Positions 16,038-24,786 of a stretch of DNA of 64,000 nucleotides are shown here, piece after piece. The stretch covers positions 496,001 to 560,000 of the forward strand of contig DASYBM010000016.1 of assembly GCA_036500765.1 (NCBI GenBank), in the 5' to 3' direction. How positions within the stretch are numbered: the stretch's first letter is position 1; each line of letters starts with the position of its first letter. The notes beneath the pieces were generated by a model, which worked only from the letters and a program-made list of their open reading frames with translations, made no database searches and was not told the DNA's origin. Made by a program: the position numbers and the translations under genes. Origin of the DNA: Candidatus Sulfotelmatobacter sp. (GTDB taxonomy: Bacteria > Acidobacteriota > Terriglobia > Terriglobales > Acidobacteriaceae).

Positions 16038-17565
16038 CAACCAGGTCGTAATCGTGCGCCTCGGTGATCTGGCAGCGATAGAACTCACCGGGCTGCGGGA
16101 CAATCTCTTCGGGAAAATCGTTGACGAAGACTTTGCCGTCGATTTCCGGAGCGTGCATGGGAGTGCGGCCTTCGAGCAGGAGTTCGGTTTCTTCCGACTC
16201 GCCTTCGAGCAGCAGATCGATTTCCCGGCCCACCAGCGCCTTCTTTTTCTTCCTGCTGATCTTTTGCTGAATGCCCATCAGATGCTTTCGGCGGCGCTCG
16301 ATCTCGCGGGGCGTAAGCTTTTTCTCGAGGGTGTAAGCGGCAGCGCCATCCTGATCGGAATAGGCGAATGCGCCCATCCAGTCGAACTGCGCCTCACGGA
16401 CGAAGTCGCACAGTTCTTCAAATTCTTTCTCAGTCTCGCCGGGAAAGCCGACGATGAACGACGTGCGCAGGGTCAGGTCGGGAATGGTGCGGCGCATCTT
16501 GGCGATAGAACGCAGGAAGACATCGGGTCCGCCGCCGCGCTTCATACGCTTTAGCACTGAGGCCGAAGCGTGCTGCAAGGGCACGTCCATGTAGGAACAG
16601 ATCTTTTCGTGACGGGCGATGGTATCCAGCAATTTGCCGGTGATCTTGTTGGGATAGGCGTAGAGAAAACGCACCCACCGCACATCGTCGATGGCGGCCA
16701 GTTTTTCGAGCAACAGAGCGAGGCCGTCTTTCAGGCCCAAGTCTTCGCCGTAGCAGGTCGTGTCCTGGCCGATGAGAGTAATTTCGCGAACGCCGCCTTG
16801 GGCCAGACGCTCGGCCTCGGCGATGACGGATTCGAAACGGCGCGAGCGGAATTGGCCGCGCAACTGAGGAATGATGCAGAAGGTGCAGGGATGGTCGCAG
16901 CCCTCAGCGATCTTTATATAAGCCATGTGGGCAGGCGTCGCCAGTACGCGCGGCGTCGAGTCGTCGTAAAGATAGTTGGGCAGGTCCTCGATCGCCCCGT
17001 CCCAGGATTCGCGTGAGAATCGGCCCTGCGCGGCGCGGGCATCGCCTTCAGCCCGCGACTGTATGACCACAAGAGGAGAATTACTGCTCAGGGGAGGCGC
17101 CGGCGGCACGCCGGTGGCGGCAAGAATTTTCTCCAACTCGCCCGTACCGACAACCGCATCGACTTCGGGAATATCTTTGCGAATCTGGTCGCGGAAACGC
17201 TCGACCAGGCATCCCGCGACCACGAGTTTCTTGGCTTTGCCGCCGGTCTTGTGCGCCGCCATTTCGAGAATCGTGTTGACCGATTCCTGCTGGGCGCTTT
17301 CAATGAACGAGCAGGTGTTCACTACGATCACGTCAGCGTCTTCGGCGCGGCGCGTGAGTTTAGCTCCGGCCCGCGCCAGCATACCCATCATCACTTCGCT
17401 GTCGACCAGGTTCTTGGGGCAGCCCAGGCTGACGAACCCGATTCTCTGCGGTGATTCGGTCTGCGGTGACCCACTCTGCGAAAGTACCGCCTGCGGACTC
17501 TCGGCAGGGGTATTCTGCGTCGAGTTTTCTTGGGGGCCGCCGATAGTGAGGTCTTTTACAGGCAT
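16024..17565 (-). CDS. rimO: RimO, ribosomal protein S12 methylthiotransferase
   Basis: This radical-SAM enzyme adds a methylthio group to the conserved Asp of ribosomal protein S12. The 513-residue protein has the N-terminal UPF0004 domain (FVSLGCPKNLVDSEVMMG), the radical-SAM CxxxCxxC in EGCDHPCTFCIIP and a C-terminal TRAM domain. It is longer than the usual 430-450 residues. There is an N-terminal Ser/Gln/Pro-rich tail of about 40 residues (ESPQAVLSQSGSPQTESPQ) and an insert of about 40 residues before the SAM motif (about 160-200, PPAPPLSSNSPLVV...). The stop codon lies in a 14-bp tandem repeat. Confidence 0.95.
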   Translation of the reverse strand: MPVKDLTIGGPQENSTQNTPAESPQAVLSQSGSPQTESPQRIGFVSLGCPKNLVDSEVMMGMLARAGAKLTRRAEDADVIVVNTCSFIESAQQESVNTILEMAAHKTGGKAKKLVVAGCLVERFRDQIRKDIPEVDAVVGTGELEKILAATGVPPAPPLSSNSPLVVIQSRAEGDARAAQGRFSRESWDGAIEDLPNYLYDDSTPRVLATPAHMAYIKIAEGCDHPCTFCIIPQLRGQFRSRRFESVIAEAERLAQGGVREITLIGQDTTCYGEDLGLKDGLALLLEKLAAIDDVRWVRFLYAYPNKITGKLLDTIARHEKICSYMDVPLQHASASVLKRMKRGGGPDVFLRSIAKMRRTIPDLTLRTSFIVGFPGETEKEFEELCDFVREAQFDWMGAFAYSDQDGAAAYTLEKKLTPREIERRRKHLMGIQQKISRKKKKALVGREIDLLLEGESEETELLLEGRTPMHAPEIDGKVFVNDFPEEIVPQPGEFYRCQITEAHDYDLVAKIV

Positions 17566-17734
17566 CCAATCTTTCTATTTTAGCATTTCAGCGAGCAGCC
17601 TTTCGAAGCAGCGTCTCAAGTTCGCCGATAGTTCAGGTAACACATAAAGATACCCACAGGTCCAAAACAGCCGGGGTCGTGCTAGGCTATGTCTTACCGC
17701 CGTCACAATTTAGCATCACCTCGCAGGAGGCGAA

Positions 17735-18376
17735 ATGTCTGGTCAACGTCTGTGGATTGCGGCAGTTCTTGCAGCGACCTTGTTATCAGCGTCGGCGGTT
17801 GCGCAGGATGAAACGAATGAAATCGGCGGCATCCTGGGACGCACCTTCATCAGCAATAAAGGTGTTACCGGTGGACCTGATCCGAATTCCGTCATCTCTT
17901 CCGGCAACGGCCTCACGTTTAACATAGAGTATGCGCGCCGGCTTATTGTGACTCCAGTCTTCGCGATCTCCGGCGAGGCGATGGTGATGGTCAACAAGGA
18001 CGAAGATATCAATGGCGGCGCTTATGGCTTCGCGATCGTGCCCAACCAGTACAGCGAGCTCTTCGTCGTTCCGGCGGCCCGTGCGAACTTGTTTCCGACC
18101 ACGGCGGTCTCGCCGTGGGTTAGCATTGGCGTCGGCTTTGGGCGCATCTCTGAAAGCAAGAATTTGATCTATGGTGGACCTAACCCGGGCGGCTCGTCGA
18201 CCTCTGCGGTCATCCAGGGTGGGCTCGGTCTGGATGTGAAGGTGTGGAAGAAACTTTTCATCCGCGGAGAAGTTCGTGACTTCTGGTCCGGAGAGCCGGA
18301 TTTTCCGCTGGCTCCAACCAGCAATTCGCGGCAGCACAACTATTTTGTGGGGGGCGGAGCGTTCTGGCGTTTTTAG
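17735..18376 (+). CDS. Outer-membrane beta-barrel-like protein (213 aa)
   Basis: AGGAGG lies a few bases before the ATG. The signal peptide (LWIAAVLAATLLSASAVAQ) is followed by alternating hydrophobic strands, for example GLTFNIEYARRLIV, WVSIGVGFGRISES and GLGLDVKVWKKLFIRGEVRD. The protein ends with FVGGGAFWRF, a terminal aromatic as in outer-membrane barrels. It resembles OmpA/OprF-like 8-stranded barrels found widely in Acidobacteria. Function is unknown; it could be structural or a small porin. It is monocistronic, divergent from rimO. Confidence 0.75.
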   Translation: MSGQRLWIAAVLAATLLSASAVAQDETNEIGGILGRTFISNKGVTGGPDPNSVISSGNGLTFNIEYARRLIVTPVFAISGEAMVMVNKDEDINGGAYGFAIVPNQYSELFVVPAARANLFPTTAVSPWVSIGVGFGRISESKNLIYGGPNPGGSSTSAVIQGGLGLDVKVWKKLFIRGEVRDFWSGEPDFPLAPTSNSRQHNYFVGGGAFWRF

Positions 18377-18404
18377 CTGGGGGGCCGCGCACGCAAAAAG
18401 TTGA

Positions 18405-20606
18405 CTAGCGGGCGCGCGCAGCCGACTCGACTTCCTCGTACAACTCCGGCAAACGCCGAGCATCTTCGGCGGAATCTCCAAAGCGCGCGGATTCGTACAC
18501 CGCGGTAAAGCGTGCCACTGGCTCGCGGAGCCGAGCGTCTTCGATTTTCTTTACGAATTCCTGGGCGGTTTGCGCGGCAGGTTTTTCCACTCCACGCCGC
18601 GCCAGCGCGCGCGCCATGCGTGCGTACCATATAGCCGCAGCTTGTTCCGGGGATCGCTCGGGATGCGCACTCAACCATTTCTCGTGCAGCAACCGGGCAA
18701 TGCGGCGGATATTTCCCAGCAACAGAAGCAGGAGCACGAGAACAGCGGCGAAGATCGCCCAGCCGCCCGGCGAATGCTGCACGCGATCCTGACTTTGCCG
18801 CGCCCATCTCAGCATGGCGGCATAACGTTCGCGAGCCCAGATGCGCGATCGCTGCCAGAGACGAAGGGTGCCGCCAACCGCGGCTTGGCCGAGAGAATAC
18901 TGATGCGAGGTGTCGTAACTGACCACCCAATCGCGCCAGAATGACGACATGGCATCGAGATATAGAGCCAGCCGGTCCCAACCGTGCGGTGTGCCGCTGG
19001 AGCCCGCGGGAGTCGGGTCAAAAGTCTGCCAGCCATAGCCGGGGAAATAAGCTTCCACCCAGGAATGGGCATCTTTCGCGCGCACCACGTAGTTTCCAGT
19101 CAGGTCGTTGAACTCGTCGGAGCGGAATCCGTTGACCACGCGCGAGGGAATGCCCAGCGTGCGCAACATAACCGCCATCGAAGACGCGAAGTATTCGCAA
19201 TGTCCCTGCTTGCGCACAAAGAGAAAATTCGCGATCGGATCTTTGACCGGGGCGCGCTCCAGTTGCAGCGTGTAGCCAAATCGTGTTCGCAGATAATTCT
19301 CGATGGCGGCGGATTTGTCGAAATCGTTCTTCGCGGAATTGGCGATCTGAGCCGCCATTTGCGGAACCCGGGGATCGAGATCCGATGGCACGCGAAGGTA
19401 CGGCGCCATCACCTGCGCGGGATAGTTTCGTCCGGCGGCGCGCAACTCTTCTCGCGACGGCGTCGCGATGTCGGAATCAGCCTCGTAGCGGCTGATGGGA
19501 TGCTGCGAATCGGAGTCATATACCGCGTCGCCGGAGTCGGCAGTTAGCCGCGAGTAGCTGCCATTCACGTTGCGCGCCCACGGTGCAAGAAAAAAGACGT
19601 TGGTGCCGATGGGCTCCATCAGGACGCGGTAGTGGATTACATGCTCGGGGACTGGATTCCGTGCCGCATAAGACCGCAGCGCGGCGTCGCTGCGAGGGAC
19701 CTGAAAAATGCTGGTGCTTAGCTGCCGCCGCAGAGCGAATTGCTCTTTCGGGTCGGACCAGCTGTGCCCGTCGAAATTCGCCAACGCCACGCCGCGCCAA
19801 TGCAGGTCAGATCCACCTACGCGGTCGCCGTCGATTTGAATATGCATGACGACCGCATCCGACTGTTGAATCTGCCCAATCTGCCCCAACTGCACGCGCT
19901 CGCTGAAACCCGACGAGAGGTCGGTGCCAAACGAGTAGGCGCCCATATATCCCGCGTTCATGCGAGGCATCAGGAAGAAGACGGCGGCGCCGCAGATGAG
20001 AATCATTAACATCAACGCCGGCGCAACTCGCGCCAGCGAAAAAGCCAGGTGGCGATGTTCCTGGGGATCGTGGGAATGTCTTGCCTGAATACTGGCCGTC
20101 TGACCAGATCGGCGCATCTCCATAAGCACAAACGTTCCGACGGCCATCATCATGAACGCGGAGAATGAGAGCAGGAAGATGCTGTCGACGGTCAATACCG
20201 CAGCCGCAAGAACCATCAGAAAGGCGAGGATGGCGAGGGTAATATGGTCGCGCTCGCGGCGCAGGGAGAACATCCGCACCACAACGCCGAATAATGCCAG
20301 ATGCACTGTAGCGGGAAGGAAGGCGCGCGAGAAAAGGAGGTAGTCGGCCGCAAAGAAAATGAAGTAGGCGATCGACAGGGGTGTGGTCCAGCGCTCGGAA
20401 ATTACGACTCGGATCCGTTTGGCCAACAAGTAGCCACGGACGGCCAGCGCGCTTCCCACCAAAATTGTCGAGGGAAGGTCGAGTCCACCAGTCCCGGCCA
20501 GGGTGGCAAACCCAGTCAGCACAAGCAGGTAGAGCGCCAGTTCGAAGTAATGGTCGATGGCCCTCGCGAGCGGGATCACGCCGGATTGGGAAGCCTGAGT
20601 CGCCAT
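18405..20606 (-). CDS. TgpA-like transmembrane transglutaminase (DUF3488-transglutaminase-DUF4129)
   Basis: A 733-residue membrane protein with 5-6 N-terminal hydrophobic segments (about 15-215). A large extracytoplasmic region holds a transglutaminase-like core: the Cys in KQGHCEYFASSMAV, the His in AKDAHSWVEAYFPG and the Asp in WQTFDPTPAG. A late membrane segment (WAIFAAVLVLLLLLLGNI) and a C-terminal DUF4129-like helical domain follow. TgpA of Pseudomonas has this arrangement and is essential there; its substrate is not settled. ATG 20606 is used; a TTG at 20627 is the alternative. Related genes are often next to a MoxR ATPase and a DUF58 gene, not present here. Confidence 0.9.
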   Translation of the reverse strand: MATQASQSGVIPLARAIDHYFELALYLLVLTGFATLAGTGGLDLPSTILVGSALAVRGYLLAKRIRVVISERWTTPLSIAYFIFFAADYLLFSRAFLPATVHLALFGVVVRMFSLRRERDHITLAILAFLMVLAAAVLTVDSIFLLSFSAFMMMAVGTFVLMEMRRSGQTASIQARHSHDPQEHRHLAFSLARVAPALMLMILICGAAVFFLMPRMNAGYMGAYSFGTDLSSGFSERVQLGQIGQIQQSDAVVMHIQIDGDRVGGSDLHWRGVALANFDGHSWSDPKEQFALRRQLSTSIFQVPRSDAALRSYAARNPVPEHVIHYRVLMEPIGTNVFFLAPWARNVNGSYSRLTADSGDAVYDSDSQHPISRYEADSDIATPSREELRAAGRNYPAQVMAPYLRVPSDLDPRVPQMAAQIANSAKNDFDKSAAIENYLRTRFGYTLQLERAPVKDPIANFLFVRKQGHCEYFASSMAVMLRTLGIPSRVVNGFRSDEFNDLTGNYVVRAKDAHSWVEAYFPGYGWQTFDPTPAGSSGTPHGWDRLALYLDAMSSFWRDWVVSYDTSHQYSLGQAAVGGTLRLWQRSRIWARERYAAMLRWARQSQDRVQHSPGGWAIFAAVLVLLLLLLGNIRRIARLLHEKWLSAHPERSPEQAAAIWYARMARALARRGVEKPAAQTAQEFVKKIEDARLREPVARFTAVYESARFGDSAEDARRLPELYEEVESAARAR

Positions 20607-20790
20607 TTCCTCGCTATATCGGGACAAATATGGAACCGAAATGTGGGGGCAGCCCCCAAGGCTATCCGGCGAGCGGAACTCGCCGATGCTCTATTGTTCG
20701 ACAACCTTTCCCAGAAGGGAAGGCTTTGCCTGAAGATTCTTGCACCGAAAGTCACATGCTGTCCGCAGCAAACGAGGGTTGCGCTCGGCG

Positions 20791-20839
20791 GTGGGGGGTA
20801 AGATGCCCCCCCGGACGACTGGCGGGACGCCGGCGCTAC
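20791..20839 (+). repeat. REP-like GC palindrome, family A, copy 6 (degenerate left half)
   Basis: The right half (GGCGGGACGCCGGCGCTAC) is exact, while the left half has diverged (GGTAAGATGCCCCCCC). It is located between the TgpA-like gene and the SRP RNA. Confidence 0.8.
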
Positions 20840-20890
20840 ACAGCCGTCGCGCCCAAGGGTACAAAATCGCGGAATGCTAAAATGGTTCAG

Positions 20891-20995
20891 GTCAGGCATC
20901 GGTCTCACGCGACGTACTCTCGCCAACCCCGCCAGGTCCGGAAGGAAGCAACGGTAACGGGCTCTTGCGTGTGCAGTGAGTCCCCGGTGCCTGAC
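20891..20995 (+). ncRNA. ffs: 4.5S-type (small bacterial) signal recognition particle RNA
   Basis: The apical SRP Alu-less hairpin is present with the universally conserved GTCCGGAAGGAAGCA (about 20935-20949), the Ffh-binding symmetric and asymmetric loops. The ends pair over 12 bp with one mismatch: GTCAGGCATCGG at 20891-20902 with CCGGTGCCTGAC at 20984-20995. The RNA is about 105 nt. It forms SRP with Ffh (not in the window) and works with FtsY, encoded at 579-1538. No protein ORF in this stretch is credible. Confidence 0.93.
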
Positions 20996-21158
20996 TATTT
21001 CAGTTCATCTTTTTTCACAGCCAACCCCGCGCGGTTCTTCGACCTCTCATTACCGAAATTTACAATCTCTTTACGACTCTTTTCGCATAAAAAGTTTTTC
21101 CGGGCCATCTATAGAAAGCAAGGCGCGGTTGAAAAATCGACCGGCCCCCGAGGAGAAC

Positions 21159-21449
21159 ATGAACGATCGCACTATTCCTTCCATAAAAGTTTCTGCCATG
21201 CAACCCCATGTCACTATTCGCGTAACGGGAAAGCTATTCGAAGGGCATCTACCCTATATGGAGCAATTGGTGCAATCGGCGATCGAGTGCAACCTGTGGC
21301 CCGAGTTAGATCTCTCGCATTTAGAAGAGTTGGACCGCGCGGCGCTTTTTTACTTGGTCAATGGCGAAAATCACGATTTCGGCATCGCATCGTGCCCGAA
21401 CATCGTCCGCGAATGGATCGAGCACGAAAAGGAACACGCCGCGGCTTAA
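21159..21449 (+). CDS. STAS-like domain protein (96 aa)
   Basis: AGGAGA lies just before ATG 21159. The 96-residue product has the outline of a STAS (anti-sigma antagonist/MlaB-like) domain: a first strand VTIRVTGKLFEGHLPYMEQLV, then the strand ELDLSHLEELDRAALFYLV, where a STAS phosphorylation Ser or Thr would be expected but is replaced (ELDRAAL). It ends in a charged helix. It may bind nucleotides or a partner kinase or permease. No sigma-factor genes are adjacent. The assignment rests on pattern only. Confidence 0.6.
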   Translation: MNDRTIPSIKVSAMQPHVTIRVTGKLFEGHLPYMEQLVQSAIECNLWPELDLSHLEELDRAALFYLVNGENHDFGIASCPNIVREWIEHEKEHAAA

Positions 21450-21483
21450 CAATGCCGGCCAATTTGTGCGAGCTAACACCATA

Positions 21484-21529
21484 GGACACGAAGGTCCACG
21501 AAGCCGAGGAAGCCCAAAACTTCGTGTCC
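21484..21529. repeat. Inverted repeat GGACACGAAG / CTTCGTGTCC
   Basis: A perfect 10-bp inverted pair (21484-21493 and 21520-21529) with a related CCTTCGTGGTTCAAGCC tail. This CGAAGGACACGAAG motif type is a dispersed intergenic repeat in many soil bacteria. It lies between the STAS-like gene and fabH and could form a hairpin. Confidence 0.55.
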
Positions 21530-21643
21530 TTCGTGGTTCAAGCCTTTTCTCTTTATCTCTTTTCGGACCCACCACCGGCAAATTGGACAATGTCTTCCCG
21601 CTGCGGCAAAATAAGCGGTCCATACTTTTAGCCGGAGCACTCA

Positions 21644-22642
21644 TTGACCAAACCGATCCGCGCCCAGATCAGCGCTCTCGGCACCTACGTGCCGCCTCGT
21701 CTTCTTACCAACGCCGACCTCGAAAAAATGGTCGACACCAATAACGAATGGATCATGGCCCGCGTCGGCATTCGCGAGCGCCACATCGTGGACAAGGGCG
21801 TAGCCACCAGTGACCTCGCCGTGGCAGCTGCCAAGATTGCCTTAGAACGCCGCGGCCTCAATCCCAGCGACATCGACCTCATCATCGTGGGCACGGTCAC
21901 TCCGGACATGTTCTTTCCCTCCACCGCCTGCCTGGTGCAAAACAAACTCGGCGCCAAGGGAGCTTGGGGATTCGATGTCTCTGCAGCCTGCTCTGCCTTT
22001 CTCTACTCCTTGCAGACCGCGGCGCAATTCATTGCGAGCGGCCAGCATAAGCGCGCGTTGGTGATCGGCGCGGATGTAATGTCTTCGATCATCGACTACG
22101 CCGACCGCGCTACCTGCGTTATTTTCGGGGACGGTGCGGGGGCGGCGATTCTGGAGCCCGCCGAAGACGACTCTGTGGGATTGATTGACTATGTTCACGA
22201 AGTTGACGGATCGGGCGGGCAGTTTCTCTATATGCCAGGCGGAGGCAGCCTGAATCCCACCAGCAAGGAGACGGTTGAGAAGCGCATGCATTACGTGCAT
22301 CAAGACGGCCAGCAGGTGTTTAAGTTTGCCGTCCGGAAGCAGACTGAGCTCTGCCAGACGCTGCTCGAGCGTAATGGGTTGAAAGGCTCCGACATCGATG
22401 CATTCATTCCTCATCAAGCCAACCTCCGAATCATCAACGCCACGGCCGACCGCTTGGGCCTGCGGCCCGAAGCGGTAATTGTCAACATCGACCGCTTCGG
22501 GAATACGACCGCGGGCACAATTCCACTGGCGATGAATACCGCGCTCGAGCAGGGTAAGCTGAAAAAAGGAAGCCTAGTGATGCTGGCGTCGGTAGGGGCG
22601 GGGTTTACGGTAGGCGCTACTCTGCTGCGTTGGGCGTACTAG
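21644..22642 (+). CDS. fabH: FabH, beta-ketoacyl-ACP synthase III
   Basis: FabH condenses a short acyl-CoA with malonyl-ACP to start fatty-acid synthesis. The 332-residue protein has the complete Cys-His-Asn triad: C116 in [13 protein letters not shown]257 in IPHQANLRI and N287 in [12 protein letters not shown]. The start is probably TTG 21644 (GGAG about eight bases upstream); no ATG lies near the homologous start. The gene is monocistronic here, not with the other fab genes. Confidence 0.95.
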   Translation: MTKPIRAQISALGTYVPPRLLTNADLEKMVDTNNEWIMARVGIRERHIVDKGVATSDLAVAAAKIALERRGLNPSDIDLIIVGTVTPDMFFPSTACLVQNKLGAKGAWGFDVSAACSAFLYSLQTAAQFIASGQHKRALVIGADVMSSIIDYADRATCVIFGDGAGAAILEPAEDDSVGLIDYVHEVDGSGGQFLYMPGGGSLNPTSKETVEKRMHYVHQDGQQVFKFAVRKQTELCQTLLERNGLKGSDIDAFIPHQANLRIINATADRLGLRPEAVIVNIDRFGNTTAGTIPLAMNTALEQGKLKKGSLVMLASVGAGFTVGATLLRWAY

Positions 22643-22903
22643 AAGCGGGACTCAGGCCCTGGGCATTGGACCTCTGACCGCGGACTTCATAAGCACTCGA
22701 GTCGAAGCAATGCACCCGCCGGTTAATGTCTAAGCTGGATGCTGAAGCCGGACACGGGGCGCCCGAGGCCCGACGTCTGACGCCCGCTTTTTCCGTGACG
22801 TTCGTAACGTTTCCTTAGTTCATTTCCATAGCTTGAACGCAGTCCCGCTGCTATCGTTTTTGAACGTTCGCCCCACGTGGGGATGCCGGCGAGCGTGCAA
22901 GCC

Positions 22904-23359
22904 ATGATTCGTAAGGCGATTTGCTGGTCTCTGCTGTTGTTCCTGGTATTGTTCCTGGGCTCGGCCGGAGTCGCCGCCCAAAACGCCGATCCCCGCGAGA
23001 CTAAGCTGATAGTACTGGAGCACCTGTGGAATGAGGCTCAGGTAAACCGGGATGCATCCGCCCTGGATGCATTGGTTTCGAGCCGTTTTATAAACACCGA
23101 GTGGGACGGCGACGTCAGCGATAAGCAGAAGTTTCTGGCAGACATCAAAGATCCGCATTTCAAACCCAGCCTCGCCAATATCCAGGACGTGAAGATGAAC
23201 TTCTTCGGCGATACGGCGGTGATCACGGGTATCTATCACACCGCCGGCACTTATCAGGGTAAGCCATACGACCACGTCGGACGATTCACCGACACGTGGG
23301 TTCTCGACACCGGCAAATGGCAATGCGTGGCCAGCCACACCAGCCTGCTGAAGAAATAA
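22904..23359 (+). CDS. Secreted SnoaL/DUF4440-like (NTF2-fold) protein
   Basis: I choose ATG 22904, which gives a clean signal peptide (ICWSLLLFLVLFLGSAGVAAQ); GTG 22877 and ATG 22883 are alternatives. The 151-residue product has the nuclear-transport-factor-2 cone-fold pattern of DUF4440: LWNEAQVNRDASALDALVS, FINTEWDGDVSDKQKFLADI, then ITGIYHTAGTYQGKPYDHVGRFTDTW with a final WQCVASHTS strand (cited here in fragments). Such exported proteins are usually of unknown ligand. It stands alone. Confidence 0.75.
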   Translation: MIRKAICWSLLLFLVLFLGSAGVAAQNADPRETKLIVLEHLWNEAQVNRDASALDALVSSRFINTEWDGDVSDKQKFLADIKDPHFKPSLANIQDVKMNFFGDTAVITGIYHTAGTYQGKPYDHVGRFTDTWVLDTGKWQCVASHTSLLKK

Positions 23360-23550
23360 CCCCAGACGGCTTCTTCGATCCGTACATTACGCGTTAGCGG
23401 CGTCTCGCTTATCGCGCCATAAAATTTTTCTATAGCGGAAATCCGCACCCGTAACAAGTGCGGGTGATCTAATCGGGTCGTAAGGGATTCGGTCGCGGGG
23501 TGCTCGGTCTTGGACTCTTAGGAGTAAGGCCAACGTTCGGTGTTTGCGGA

Positions 23551-23600
23551 CCACCGACGACGGACAACCGACGACCGACGACCGAAGACCGAAGACCGCC
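23551..23600 (+). repeat. Low-complexity GACCGA direct repeats
   Basis: Repeated CCGACGACGGA, CCGACGACCGACGACC and GAAGACCGAAGACC units lie directly upstream of the broken transporter gene. They are a slippage-prone simple sequence. Confidence 0.6.
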
Positions 23601-23612
23601 GAAATCACCTGC

Positions 23613-24563
23613 ATGCCAGCTACATCAAAGCCAAGCGCGTGGAAAGTTCTGCTGGCCTTCGCAATTATCTATTTTGTCTGGGGCTCTACATATCTCGCCA
23701 TTCGTGTGGGCGTGCGCGTAGTTCCACCATTTCTTCTCGCGGCCATGCGCTTCCTGACGGCGGGACTCGTGCTTTTCGGATGGATGCGGGTACGAGGCAC
23801 GCCTTCTCCAACCCCTCGCGAATGGCGTAGTGCCTCGTAGCTCGCCGTTTTGATTTTTGTTTTCGACTACGGTCTAGTCTTCTGGTCTGAGCGCCGTGTA
23901 CCCTCTGGCATTGCCGCGGTCATGATGGCCACGATCCCGGTCTTCATGGCAATCGGCGAGATCGGGATTCTCAAGACGCAACGCCTCACGCTCCGGCTCA
24001 CGATCGCCTTGCTGGTCGGTCTTGGCGGGGTCGCTGTACTTGTGAGCCGTACCCTGAACCTGGGAGAAGCTCCCATTGATTCCACTGGCGCCTGCGCCTT
24101 GATCCTCGGGGCCATCAGTTGGTCGATTGCGGCGTCCTTAAGCCGCAGGCTGCCGCTGCCCACCTCCAAGGCCATGAGTTCCGGGGCGCAGATGCTAGCT
24201 GGAGGAATCTTTCTCACTCTAACCGCTGCGCTTCTCGGAGAGTTCCGGGGCTTTCATGTGCGGGCGGTTTCTCGCGGGGCATGGATCGCTCTGGCCTATC
24301 TGATCGTGGCCGGATCAATCGTTGCATTTACCGCGTATGTTTGGCTGCTCCACCAGGAGTCGCCGACAAAAGTGGGCACGTACGCTTATGTGAACCCGGT
24401 CGTCGCCGTCCTGGTGGGATATTTCCTCGGCGGCGAAGCCCTCGGCCCGCGCACCATCGTCGGAACGCTGCTGGTGCTGGTGAGTGTGGTGGTGATCACG
24501 ACCGCAGGGAAAACTGCTACGCCTAATCCTGTGAAGGACGTCGCCGAATTCGCCGAGCCCTAG
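23613..24563 (+). pseudogene. EamA/DMT-superfamily transporter interrupted by an in-frame TAG
   Basis: The frame from ATG 23613 (MPATSKPSAWKVLLAFAI) reads like an EamA-family (RhaT/YdcZ-type) metabolite exporter until a TAG at 23838-23840. It then continues in the same frame as LAVLIFVFDYGLVFWSE...GIAAVMMATIPVFMA to the stop at 24563. The two parts together give about 316 residues and ten hydrophobic segments, the normal DMT length. Two EamA domains and the YVNPVVAVLVGYFLGGE signature are intact. A single base change (for example TTG to TAG) explains the break. It may be a recent pseudogene, a sequencing error, or (less likely) two products with reinitiation at TTG 23850. Confidence 0.8.
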
Positions 24564-24747
24564 GAACCTGCCAGGCGACTTTTTCCCTGCCGACATCCGG
24601 ACCCCAGTCTATCTCTGGGTGACAATTCTCGGGTGTGACCTGAGCGATCAGTTCCTCGAGCGAAAGAGTTGGCTCGGTTCCCCTCGCAGCCATTCGGGGA
24701 CGGGTGGCAAGTTGATCGCCCTGTTTTCCATGTTTTCCTTTTGGCAT
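24523..24747 (-). CDS. MazE-type antitoxin C-terminal half, standing alone
   Basis: The start ATG 24747 has an excellent AAGGAG four bases upstream. The 74-residue product contains the toxin-binding tail found in MazE/AbrB-family antitoxins (SLEELIAQVTPENCHPEIDWG, quoted in part, then VGREKVAW). It lacks the N-terminal SpoVT-AbrB DNA-binding domain, and no MazF/PemK toxin gene is next to it. After the usual terminal Trp there are about 15 extra residues (QVPRARRIRRRPSQD), so the original stop may be lost. It overlaps the end of the broken transporter tail to tail. It is probably a remnant, or an orphan that titrates a remote toxin. Confidence 0.6.
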   Translation of the reverse strand: MPKGKHGKQGDQLATRPRMAARGTEPTLSLEELIAQVTPENCHPEIDWGPDVGREKVAWQVPRARRIRRRPSQD

Positions 24748-24786
24748 ACGTCTCCTTGTGTGCCGCGCATCTAAATGTGCAAGACT

